In this document: positions 7,639 to 13,866 of the stretch, in pieces
Layout of the letters: each line of letters starts with the position of its first letter
How positions within the stretch are numbered: the stretch's first letter is position 1
Source: Sphingomonadales bacterium
GTDB taxonomy: Bacteria; Pseudomonadota; Alphaproteobacteria; Sphingomonadales; Sphingomonadaceae
DNA length: 26,501 nucleotides
NCBI GenBank assembly: GCA_027489295.1
Contig: JAIYAA010000197.1
Span: forward strand, 1 to 26,501
Reading direction: 5' to 3'
Made by a program: the position numbers and the translations under genes
The notes under the pieces: model-generated
What the model saw: only the letters and a program-made list of their open reading frames with translations
Told to the model about the DNA's origin: nothing
Database searches by the model: none

Positions 7639-7660
7639 AGATATACGTAGATATGCATAT
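7639..7660. promoter_or_regulatory. AT-rich tandem repeat in the promoter region of the PEP-CTERM gene
   Basis: Two adjacent 10-base units, AGATATACGT (7639-7648) and AGATATGCAT (7649-7658), agree at eight of ten positions and contain the palindromes TACGTA and ATATGCATAT. They lie about 80-100 bases upstream of the PEP-CTERM start in an otherwise GC-rich genome. One-turn spacing fits a dimeric regulator site or an AT-rich promoter element. No regulator is identified. Nothing else is supported in the 7560-7744 gap. Confidence 0.3.
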
Positions 7661-7744
7661 AAAGACCCGTTTCGTGTATTCTGCCGCTCTTGGACGAGCC
7701 GCGGTCTCTTTGCGCATCGAATGAAAATTCCTGTAGATGGTCGC

Positions 7745-7771
7745 TTGACGGATCGAGCCCACCGACATAGA
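7745..7771 (+). promoter_or_regulatory. Likely promoter of tRNA-Met
   Basis: TTGACG (7745-7750) is a strong alphaproteobacterial -35 box. CATAGA (7766-7771) is a weaker -10 at 15-base spacing (or ATAGAT at 16). Transcription would start near 7778, about 13 bases before the mature tRNA, with a GC-rich discriminator (GGCCCGTCC) typical of stable-RNA promoters under stringent control. Confidence 0.5.
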
Positions 7772-7790
7772 TGGCCCGTCCTCGGCTCGG

Positions 7791-7867
7791 GGCGGAGTAG
7801 CTCAGTTGGTTAGAGCAGCGGAATCATAATCCGCGTGTCGGGGGTTCAAGTCCCTCCTCCGCTACCA
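7791..7867 (+). tRNA. tRNA-Met (anticodon CAT), elongator type
   Basis: A complete 77-base cloverleaf can be folded by hand: acceptor stem GGCGGAG with CTCCGCT (G1-T72 wobble), D stem GCTC/GAGC, anticodon stem GCGGA/TCCGC with loop ATCATAA (anticodon CAT at 7825-7827), variable loop GTGTC, T stem GGGGG/CCCTC around TTCAAGT, discriminator A and encoded CCA (7865-7867). The lack of three consecutive G-C pairs at the base of the anticodon stem and of a C1xA72 mismatch argues for the elongator and not the initiator. A CAT anticodon could also be a tRNA-Ile2 modified by TilS, but the sequence closely resembles alphaproteobacterial elongator tRNA-Met as I remember it. Confidence 0.95.
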
Positions 7868-7889
7868 TCCCCAAGCATTTTGACGGCCG

Positions 7890-7915
7890 ACGTTAGTACA
7901 AGACTAACGTTCTTT
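7890..7915 (+). terminator. Perfect 8-bp inverted repeat with T-rich tail after tRNA-Met
   Basis: ACGTTAGT (7890-7897) and ACTAACGT (7903-7910) are perfect inverted repeats around a 5-base spacer and are followed by TTCTTT. Placed 22 bases after the tRNA, this fits an intrinsic terminator for it. The stem is unusually AT-rich for this genome, and the 21-base palindrome with TTAGT/ACTAA half-sites also resembles a TetR-family operator, so a regulatory role for the downstream HD-GYP gene is an alternative. The remaining 7916-8039 holds a short frame running to 8032 with no credible start. Confidence 0.5.
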
Positions 7916-8039
7916 CCCCATGGTCCTTTAGGCCGTCTGCGCATAGTCGAAGACAGGCATTGGGTGGCGGCGGACAAGCTGCTCGCCTGGAAAGGGTTGG
8001 TTCGCGCCATGCGACAGGTGATCGAGAGGTGAGGTCGCG

Positions 8040-9314
8040 ATGCGGTCGCTGAAGACCGTTCCGTCGGGGGACGTCCGCCTTGGAATGTTCATCCATGGCT
8101 TCGAGGGCTCCTGGTGGGAGCACCCGTTCTGGCGATCGCGTTTTCTGCTGACGGAAGCTCAGGACCTGCAAAAGGTGCGTCAGTTCCGCGGCGGCGTCGT
8201 CATCGATCTGGCGAAATCCTCGCCGTCTGCCGATCCGCTTCCCGACTCAGCGGAAGGCAATCGGCTCGCGGAAGGTACGGCGACGGCAGCCACGGACAGT
8301 GCGGCGCAACGCCGTGCGTCGATGCAGGCTCGCTCCCACGCGCCACACGCTCCCGCCGAACTGCAGGCCCAGCAGGCGCAAGCGGCAAAGCTCGTCGCAG
8401 GCGCGCTCGACACGGTGCGGGGCACCTTCGACGACGTGCGCCTGGGCCGCGCCATTTCGCAGGAAAAGGTCAATGCGCTGGTGAGCGACATCGCGGCGCA
8501 GCTCGATTGCAACGCGCCGGCGCTGCTTCGGGTGCTCCAGCTGAAGAGCAAGCATCAATATACCTATCTCCACTCGGTCGCGGTCTGCACCTTGATGGTG
8601 AACTTCGCCCGTCATCTCGGGCTCGACCCGGATCGCGTGCGTGCGCTCGGACTGGCCGGACTCCTGCACGACGTCGGTAAGGTGGCGATCCCCGATGCGG
8701 TGCTGGACAAGCCGGGCCGGCTTTCGCCCGAGGAGCTAACGCTGGTCCGCACCCATCCCGAGGAGGGGGCCGCGCTGCTCCGAGAGGATCCCGCGATCCC
8801 GGAACTGGCCGTCGAAGTGTGCCTGCATCACCATGAGCGCTGGGACGGGGCGGGCTATCCGCACCGCCTGGGCGGTGAGACGATCAGCCTGCCGGCACGG
8901 ATGGGAGCGATTTGCGACGTCTATGACGCGCTGACCTCGCACCGGGCGTACAAGCGCGCATGGGCGCCGGCGCGGGCGCTGGCGGAAATGTGGCGCTGGG
9001 AAGGGCATTTCGACCAGACGCTTCTGTTCCAGTTCATGCAGAGCATCCAGCTCTACCCGCCGGGCATGACGGTGCGGCTGGCGTCCGGTCGGCTGGCGAT
9101 GGTGCTGGACAATGGCAAGCGCACGTCTCGCACGCGCCTGCTCCTGTTCTACTCGCTCGCCGACGCGCAGGCGCTGGCGCCCAGCGTGCTCGTGCTCGAC
9201 GGGCCCGATGTCGACGATGCGGTGGTGGGGTTCGTATCCGAGGAGACTCTGCCGGTTCCGGTCCCGGCGCTGGACGTGCACGCAACCTCCGCCGCTCCGG
9301 ACCAGCTGTCATAA
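8040..9314 (+). CDS. HD-GYP domain cyclic-di-GMP phosphodiesterase (DUF3391 N-terminus)
   Basis: A 424-residue cytoplasmic protein. Residues about 4-130 match the DUF3391 domain often found before HD-GYP (VRLGMFIHGFEGSWWEHPFW). The HD-GYP domain spans about 175-350 with intact catalytic features: His210-Asp211 in LLHDVGK, His263-His265 and Glu266 in HHHERWDGAGYP, the GYP triplet at 272-274, and DVYDALTSHRAYK. Such enzymes hydrolyse c-di-GMP to pGpG or GMP, lowering the signal that drives exopolysaccharide and biofilm formation. GAGG lies five bases before ATG 8040. The gene is about 1.3 kb from the polysaccharide locus, so control of that locus through c-di-GMP is an attractive but unproven link. 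Confidence 0.93.
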   Translation: MRSLKTVPSGDVRLGMFIHGFEGSWWEHPFWRSRFLLTEAQDLQKVRQFRGGVVIDLAKSSPSADPLPDSAEGNRLAEGTATAATDSAAQRRASMQARSHAPHAPAELQAQQAQAAKLVAGALDTVRGTFDDVRLGRAISQEKVNALVSDIAAQLDCNAPALLRVLQLKSKHQYTYLHSVAVCTLMVNFARHLGLDPDRVRALGLAGLLHDVGKVAIPDAVLDKPGRLSPEELTLVRTHPEEGAALLREDPAIPELAVEVCLHHHERWDGAGYPHRLGGETISLPARMGAICDVYDALTSHRAYKRAWAPARALAEMWRWEGHFDQTLLFQFMQSIQLYPPGMTVRLASGRLAMVLDNGKRTSRTRLLLFYSLADAQALAPSVLVLDGPDVDDAVVGFVSEETLPVPVPALDVHATSAAPDQLS

Positions 9315-9400
9315 ATTAGGCATAATCCCTGAACGGTACACCGGCCGAATTCCTCTATAACCATCTGTAGGAAGAGGATCGTTTGAACGGAGTTGCGTAG

Positions 9401-9538
9401 ATGCGTACCCTGCAGGAATTGCCGCCGGAACTGGTTGAGGGCCGCGGTGTCGACCCGGCTGCCTCGCGCAGCCTGCTGCTGATGGCGATGGGCAGCGTGC
9501 TGTTCTGGGCGAGCGTGGCGGTGTGGATCCTGCGCTGA
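9401..9538 (+). CDS. Small single-helix membrane protein (45 residues), function unknown
   Basis: ATG 9401 opens a 45-residue frame preceded by GGAG (9389-9392) eight bases upstream. The N-terminal half is polar (ELPPELVEGRGVDPAASR), and the C-terminal half is one membrane helix (SLLLMAMGSVLFWASVAVWI, residues 24-43) ending in LR. Codon use is rich in G/C at third positions, as in the neighbouring genes. It sits 86 bases after the HD-GYP gene and 139 bases before trxB, so it may have its own promoter. No family is recognised. The good ribosome site and clean topology make it a credible small protein, but homologues would be needed to be certain. Confidence 0.6.
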   Translation: MRTLQELPPELVEGRGVDPAASRSLLLMAMGSVLFWASVAVWILR

Positions 9539-9546
9539 TCGGCCTG

Positions 9547-9577
9547 AAGCTGGTCTTCGCGGCGTAACAGCTTTTCC
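9547..9577 (+). terminator. Weak terminator-like hairpin after the small membrane protein gene
   Basis: AAGCTG (9547-9552) pairs with CAGCTT (9568-9573) across a 15-base loop and is followed by TTCC. The stem is short and the T-run minimal, so this is only a candidate. Confidence 0.25.
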
Positions 9578-9677
9578 GTTCCGGTACGGCGTTGCACCAA
9601 TGTCCCACGACGCCATGTTGCTTCCGACGATGCCCTGTCTCTAGAAGCGGCATCGAAGATTCGTCGGAAAGCAGAGC

Positions 9678-10649
9678 ATGACCGCCACCCATTCTACCCG
9701 CATGTTGATCCTGGGCTCGGGCCCCGCCGGCCTCTCGGCCGCCATCTACGGCGCGCGCGCCGGGCTCGCCCCCATCGTCGTTCAGGGCATCCAGCCCGGC
9801 GGCCAGCTGACGACCACCACCGATGTGGAGAATTACCCCGGTTTCCGTGAGGTGATCCAGGGCCCGTGGTTGATGCAGGAGATGCAGGCCCAGGCCGAGC
9901 ATGTCGGCGCGCAGATGATGTGGGACACGATCGTGGAGATCGACGTGACCCAGCGCCCGTTCCGCATGGTCGGCGACAGCGGCACCGTCTATACCGGCGA
10001 CACGCTGGTAATCGCCACCGGCGCGCAGGCGCGCTGGCTGGGCCTCGATTCGGAAGAGCTGCTCAAGGGCAAGGGCGTCAGCGCTTGTGCTACCTGCGAC
10101 GGCTTCTTCTTTCGCGGCAAGAAGGTGGCGGTGATCGGCGGCGGCAACACCGCGGTCGAGGAAGCGCTGTACCTCACCAACCACAGCCATGACGTGACGC
10201 TGATCCACCGCCGCGATTCGCTGCGCGCCGAGAAGATCCTCCAGCAGCGCCTGTTCGCCAACGAGCGGATCACCATGGCGTGGAACAAGGAGGTCTCGTG
10301 CTTCATCGGCGGCGGCCAGCCTGAGGGCCTGGTCGCGATCGAACTGAAGGACACCGTCACCGGCGAGCTTTCGACCCTGGAAGTGGACGGCGGCTTCGTC
10401 GCGATCGGGCATCATCCGGCGACCGAGCTGTTCCGCGGCCACATCGCGCTCGACGACGATGGCTATATCCAGGTCGAGAAGGGCACCACCAACACCAGCG
10501 TGCCGGGCGTGTTCGCCTGCGGCGACGTGATGGACAAGCATTACCGCCAGGCGATCACCGCCGCGGGCACCGGCTGCATGGCCGCGCTCGATGCCGAGCG
10601 CTACCTGGCCGCTGCCGATTTCGAGACGGTAGCCCAAGCCGCGGAGTAA
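9678..10649 (+). CDS. trxB: Thioredoxin reductase (NADPH)
   Basis: A 323-residue flavoprotein of normal TrxB length. The N-terminal FAD motif is GSGPAGLSAAIYGARAG (about 13-29), the redox-active pair is Cys137-Ala-Thr-Cys140, and the NADPH motif is GGGNTAVEEALYL with HRRDSLRAEK downstream. The closing FAD motif is GVFACGDVMDKHYRQAITAAGTG. It transfers electrons from NADPH to thioredoxin in the cytoplasm. GGAAAG about six bases before ATG 9678 supports the start. It converges with the hydrolase 1 gene, whose stop lies only seven bases away, so it marks the left border of the polysaccharide locus. Confidence 0.96.
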   Translation: MTATHSTRMLILGSGPAGLSAAIYGARAGLAPIVVQGIQPGGQLTTTTDVENYPGFREVIQGPWLMQEMQAQAEHVGAQMMWDTIVEIDVTQRPFRMVGDSGTVYTGDTLVIATGAQARWLGLDSEELLKGKGVSACATCDGFFFRGKKVAVIGGGNTAVEEALYLTNHSHDVTLIHRRDSLRAEKILQQRLFANERITMAWNKEVSCFIGGGQPEGLVAIELKDTVTGELSTLEVDGGFVAIGHHPATELFRGHIALDDDGYIQVEKGTTNTSVPGVFACGDVMDKHYRQAITAAGTGCMAALDAERYLAAADFETVAQAAE

Positions 10650-10656
10650 GCGGAGG

Positions 10657-11406
10657 TCAGGGCGCTTGTTGTTCGGCGAGCGCCTCGATCACCCGCTCGT
10701 AAAGCCAGGCCTTGTCGGGCGTGCCGGCAAAGACGTGGCTGGCGGTATCGAACTGCTTGCGCCGGATGCGCGTGCCCGCGGCGGCGAAGGTCGGCTTGTG
10801 CAGCGCATCGGCGAAGGCGGCGGCGGTCTCGTCGCGGGTCGCGAGCAGCAGCGTCACCGGCAGCTCGGCCTGGGTCAGCGCGGTCGCCAGCGCGCCCGCG
10901 ATACTCGGCTGCAGCGCGGCCCGACGTACCGCGACGCGACCGAGCACGTGGCGCATCCAGCCGCGCGGAGCGGGATCCTCGGTCTCGCTTTCATCGGGCG
11001 GGGGGGGCGGGCCGACGATCACCGGGTTTGCAAGCAGCAGCGCGTCGATCCGTGCCTCGCCGTGGAACAGCGCCAGCGCGGGGGCGGCGTCGCCAATGCC
11101 GAAGGCGACAAGCCGCCGAAGCTGCGCTTCGCGGCGGAACGTCTTGGCGGCGGTAGCGATGTCCGGCCCGCTTTCGAGAAAGCCGCGATTGAGACCTCCC
11201 GAATCGCCCACGCCGCGCCGATCGAAGCGCAGGACAGGGTAGCCGGCTGCGGCGATGCGGTGGGCGAGCTGCGCCATGCTGCGATGCGGGCCGCTGCGGA
11301 TCTCGTTGCCGGCAGAGACGATCAGCAGCCCCGTGCTGCCGGCGGCGCTGTCCAGCGTGCCCAGCAGAAGATCGCCGAGGCAGGGGAAGCTGATCAGGCT
11401 TCGCAC
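10657..11406 (-). CDS. Exosortase A system-associated hydrolase 1 (alpha/beta hydrolase-like)
   Basis: From GTG 11406 this encodes 249 residues. The opening (RSLISFPCLGDLLLGTLD, then GLLIVSAGNEIRSGPHR and FDRRGVGDSGG) matches the hydrolase 1 family of XrtA loci (TIGR03100 type) and the alpha/beta-hydrolase fold. The GTG was chosen because it restores the family N-terminus; upstream codons in the same frame are Arg-rich shadow sequence. The start overlaps the hydrolase 2 gene by 13 bases. At the nucleophile elbow the sequence reads FGIGDAAPA (102-110), with no GxSxG motif, although a late His (ASHVF) is kept. It may act on an acyl intermediate or be a non-catalytic partner. The substrate is unknown. 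Confidence 0.8.
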   Translation of the reverse strand: MRSLISFPCLGDLLLGTLDSAAGSTGLLIVSAGNEIRSGPHRSMAQLAHRIAAAGYPVLRFDRRGVGDSGGLNRGFLESGPDIATAAKTFRREAQLRRLVAFGIGDAAPALALFHGEARIDALLLANPVIVGPPPPPDESETEDPAPRGWMRHVLGRVAVRRAALQPSIAGALATALTQAELPVTLLLATRDETAAAFADALHKPTFAAAGTRIRRKQFDTASHVFAGTPDKAWLYERVIEALAEQQAP

Positions 11407-12032
11407 GCGCGAACCCAGGCGGCGAGATCGGCGGCGAGCAGCGCGGCAAGCGGCAGGTCGTTGTCGGGCGTTGCTTCGCGCCACAATGCGCGGCCCTGCA
11501 CGCGATGGTCGGCGGGCCGGGTATCGCCCTCCAGCCGCAGCGTGCGCGCCGGTTCGATCGCACAGTCGGGCAGCTCTTCCAGAAACGTGTCGGGCAGCCG
11601 GTGACCGTCATAGCCGGGGACGTCGCCGTGGCGATGGAGGCGGCGCAGCGCGCGCAGCAGTTCGTCGCCCGTCTGGGGGGCGAAGTGCCAGCGGCGGCGC
11701 AGGGCGACGCTTGAGTCGAGCAGCGCGCCGCTGCGGAGCGCCATCGAATAGGCGCGCCCGCCGGCGGTGCGGGCAGCGGCGGCAAGGCCCGCGCGGAGAT
11801 CGGAAAGCGCGATGCGCTCGCTGGGGATCAGGCTTTCGCCGGTGCCGGGAAGTTCGGGAAGCACCCCGGCGATGCCGCGTTCGGCAAGCCCGCGCAGGAT
11901 CGCCACCGCGAAGGCGCGCATCCGGTTCGCCTCCTCGAACAGGGGGAGTGCCACCACGACGACCGGGCCACTGCCGGGCCCGAAGCGCAGCATCGCTTCC
12001 CGACCGCCAGCCCAGTCATAGGGTTCGATCAC
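11394..12032 (-). CDS. Exosortase A system-associated hydrolase 2-like protein
   Basis: A 212-residue protein starting at GTG 12032, which overlaps the ACP stop (GTGA). The segments VVVVALPLFEEANRMRAFAVA and GVLPELPGTGES resemble the hydrolase 2 family of XrtA loci (TIGR03101 type), where residues after the first strand read PxFxEExN. The elbow region reads YSMALRSGALL (95-105), so the Ser of a classical nucleophile motif is not where expected. It is somewhat shorter than I expect for the family. It is sandwiched between ACP and hydrolase 1 in a tightly overlapping three-gene minus-strand operon, which supports a joint function. The family call is moderately sure and catalytic activity is doubtful. 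Confidence 0.65.
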   Translation of the reverse strand: MIEPYDWAGGREAMLRFGPGSGPVVVVALPLFEEANRMRAFAVAILRGLAERGIAGVLPELPGTGESLIPSERIALSDLRAGLAAAARTAGGRAYSMALRSGALLDSSVALRRRWHFAPQTGDELLRALRRLHRHGDVPGYDGHRLPDTFLEELPDCAIEPARTLRLEGDTRPADHRVQGRALWREATPDNDLPLAALLAADLAAWVRACEA

Positions 12033-12301
12033 CCCAGCGCCTTCTGCGCCGCAAAACGGGTGAGGGTGCCGAAGCTCTCGAGCATCTCGCCATCCACCTC
12101 GTCGTCCTCGATCAGGATGCCCAGGCGATCCTCGATCTCGGTCAGCACGCCCGCGACGGCCAGCGAATCCAGTTCCGGCAGTGCGCCGAACAGCGGTGTT
12201 TCGGCATCGAATGCCGCCACGCGGTCGTCGCTCAACCCCAGCACGTCGCGCAGCACGGCGCGCACGGTGGTTTCGATGTCGAGCATGGTTTCAGGCCGCA
12301 A
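12029..12301 (-). CDS. Acyl carrier protein (exosortase A system-associated)
   Basis: A 90-residue phosphopantetheine carrier. The attachment serine is Ser46 in ELDSLAVAGVLTEIEDRLGI, followed by the acidic helix III typical of ACPs. The start TTG 12301 is preferred because AGGGG (complement of 12309-12313) lies seven bases upstream; ATG 12286, which gives 85 residues beginning MLDIETTV, has no visible ribosome site but would also give a complete domain. It heads the minus-strand arm and is divergent from the acyl-CoA ligase at 12376, its likely loading enzyme. Its stop overlaps the hydrolase 2 start. It probably carries an acyl or amino-acyl group used in polysaccharide modification (inference). 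Confidence 0.88.
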   Translation of the reverse strand: MRPETMLDIETTVRAVLRDVLGLSDDRVAAFDAETPLFGALPELDSLAVAGVLTEIEDRLGILIEDDEVDGEMLESFGTLTRFAAQKALG

Positions 12302-12323
12302 TGAGGATCCCCTGTGGTGATTT

Positions 12324-12360
12324 TTACGTACCCGTAAGGCTTGGCGGCGGCGCTGCCAAG
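12324..12360. promoter_or_regulatory. Inverted repeats in the divergent promoter between ACP and acyl-CoA ligase
   Basis: The 74-base region 12302-12375 separates the two arms of the locus. It contains TTACG-N4-CGTAA (12324-12337) and, 2 bases on, a 21-base palindrome CTTGGCGGC/GCTGCCAAG (12340-12360, one G-T wobble, 3-base centre). These are candidate operators or, for the second, a hairpin in the ligase leader. No sigma-54 type promoter (TGGCAC-N5-TTGC) is seen. Confidence 0.4.
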
Positions 12361-12375
12361 ACTATGGGTGCTAGC

Positions 12376-13866
12376 ATGATCGCGCTGGATCCCGCCCCGC
12401 ATCTTATAGACGCGCTGCCGCTGCGTGGTGCGCCGGACGCCGTCGCTTTGGAAGACAAGGCCGGCACGCTGACCTTTGCCGAGCTCGAGGCGACGGTGGG
12501 CGGCATGGCCCATGCGCTCGCCGCGCACGGCCTCGCCGCCGGGGAGCGGGTCGCCAGCTGGTTGCCGAAGACGCGCGCCGCCTGCCTGCTACCGCTCGCC
12601 GCACCCCGCGCCGGGCTGGCGCATGTGCCGATCAACCCTGCGCTCAAGCGGGCGCAGGTCGCGCATATTCTGGAGGACAGCGGGGCGCGGCTGCTGGTGA
12701 CGCAGAAGGCGCGGCTGGCGGCGCTGGAACCCGGCGACGTGCCCGCGGCGTGCCGGGTATTCCTTGAGGAGGACCTTGCCAGTACCCAAGATATGCTGCC
12801 GCCGGCCGGCGGCGACCCCGATGCAGTGGCGGCGATCCTCTACACCTCGGGCTCGACGGGGCGTCCCAAGGGGGTGATGCTCAGCCACGCCAATCTCTGG
12901 CTCGGCGCCATCAGCGTCGCGCACTATCTGCAGATCACGCCCCAGGACCGGGTGCTCGGCGTGCTGCCGCTCAGCTTCGACTATGGCCAGAACCAGCTCT
13001 TCTCGACCTGGGCGGCGGGTGCGCGGGTGGTGCCGCTGGATTATCTGACGGCGCGCGACGTGGTGAAGGCGGTGGAGCGCTTCGGCATCACGACGCTGGC
13101 GGGGGTGCCGCCGCTCTGGGTGCAACTGCTCGAGGCCGACTGGCCGGCGGAAACCGCGGCGCGGCTGCGGCGGCTGACCAACTCGGGCGGCGCGCTTACC
13201 CGGCCCCTGGTGCAGGGGCTGCGCAGCCGGTTTCCTGGGGCAGACCTTTACCCGATGTACGGGCTTACCGAGGCGTTCCGCTCGACCTATCTCGATCCCG
13301 GGCTGGTTGATGCCCACCCCGAATCGATCGGCCGCGCCATCCCGTTCGCCGAGATTTTGATCGTCGATGCCGAAGGGCGGCGCGCGCGCCAGGGCGAGCT
13401 GGTGCACGCGGGCCCCCTGGTCGCCAAGGGCTATTGGCGCGATCCGGAGCGGACGGCGCTGCGCTTTCGTGCCGCGCCCGCCTTTGCCGAGCACCAGGGG
13501 CTGGCGGTATGGTCTGGCGACACTGTGGCGGAGGATTCGGACGGTCTGCTGCGGTTCGTCGGCCGTGACGACGAGATGATCAAGTCCTCGGGCAACCGGA
13601 TCAGCCCGACCGAGATCGAGGAAGCCGTGGTAGCCGGCGGAGAGACCAGCGAGGCGGTCGCCTTGGGGGTCCCCGATCCGCGGCTGGGCCAGGCGATCCT
13701 GGTGGTTGCGCGCGGGGACGGCAGCCTCGAAGAGGCATTGCGCGCGCGGCTGCGGCGCGACCTGCCCAGCTTTCAGCAGCCGGCACGCTATGTCTGGCGG
13801 GAAAGCCTGCCGCGCAACGCGAATGGCAAGCTCGACCGGTCCGGGCTGAAGACGGAGATTCTATGA
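12376..13866 (+). CDS. Acyl-CoA ligase / AMP-forming synthetase, exosortase A system-associated
   Basis: A 496-residue member of the ANL (AMP-binding) superfamily. The phosphate-binding motif YTSGSTGRPKG is at 156-166, and later motifs YPMYGLTEAFRST, SGDTV, FVGRDDEMIKSSGNRISPTEIE and the catalytic lysine region LPRNANGKLDR are all present, so the enzyme looks active. It would adenylate a carboxylic acid and pass it to CoA or, here, to the divergently encoded ACP. ATG 12376 gives the family-like start MIALDPAPHLIDALPLRG; ATG 12364 is a possible alternative four codons upstream, and neither has a strong ribosome site. Its stop overlaps the decarboxylase start (ATGA). Assignment to the XrtA-associated subfamily (TIGR03098 type) rests on sequence feel and neighbours. 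Confidence 0.9.
   Translation: MIALDPAPHLIDALPLRGAPDAVALEDKAGTLTFAELEATVGGMAHALAAHGLAAGERVASWLPKTRAACLLPLAAPRAGLAHVPINPALKRAQVAHILEDSGARLLVTQKARLAALEPGDVPAACRVFLEEDLASTQDMLPPAGGDPDAVAAILYTSGSTGRPKGVMLSHANLWLGAISVAHYLQITPQDRVLGVLPLSFDYGQNQLFSTWAAGARVVPLDYLTARDVVKAVERFGITTLAGVPPLWVQLLEADWPAETAARLRRLTNSGGALTRPLVQGLRSRFPGADLYPMYGLTEAFRSTYLDPGLVDAHPESIGRAIPFAEILIVDAEGRRARQGELVHAGPLVAKGYWRDPERTALRFRAAPAFAEHQGLAVWSGDTVAEDSDGLLRFVGRDDEMIKSSGNRISPTEIEEAVVAGGETSEAVALGVPDPRLGQAILVVARGDGSLEEALRARLRRDLPSFQQPARYVWRESLPRNANGKLDRSGLKTEIL

Noticed and set aside
7791..7867. tRNA-Met as an integration site for a mobile element.
   Set aside because: No integrase, no duplicated tRNA 3' end and no compositional change were found in the flanking sequence.
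7880..8032. Short frame ending eight bases before the HD-GYP start (TTG 7880 as a possible start, product ending MRQVIER).
   Set aside because: It only opens inside the tRNA or at a TTG with no ribosome site, and the perfect palindrome falls within it. It could be a remnant of a gene but cannot be supported.
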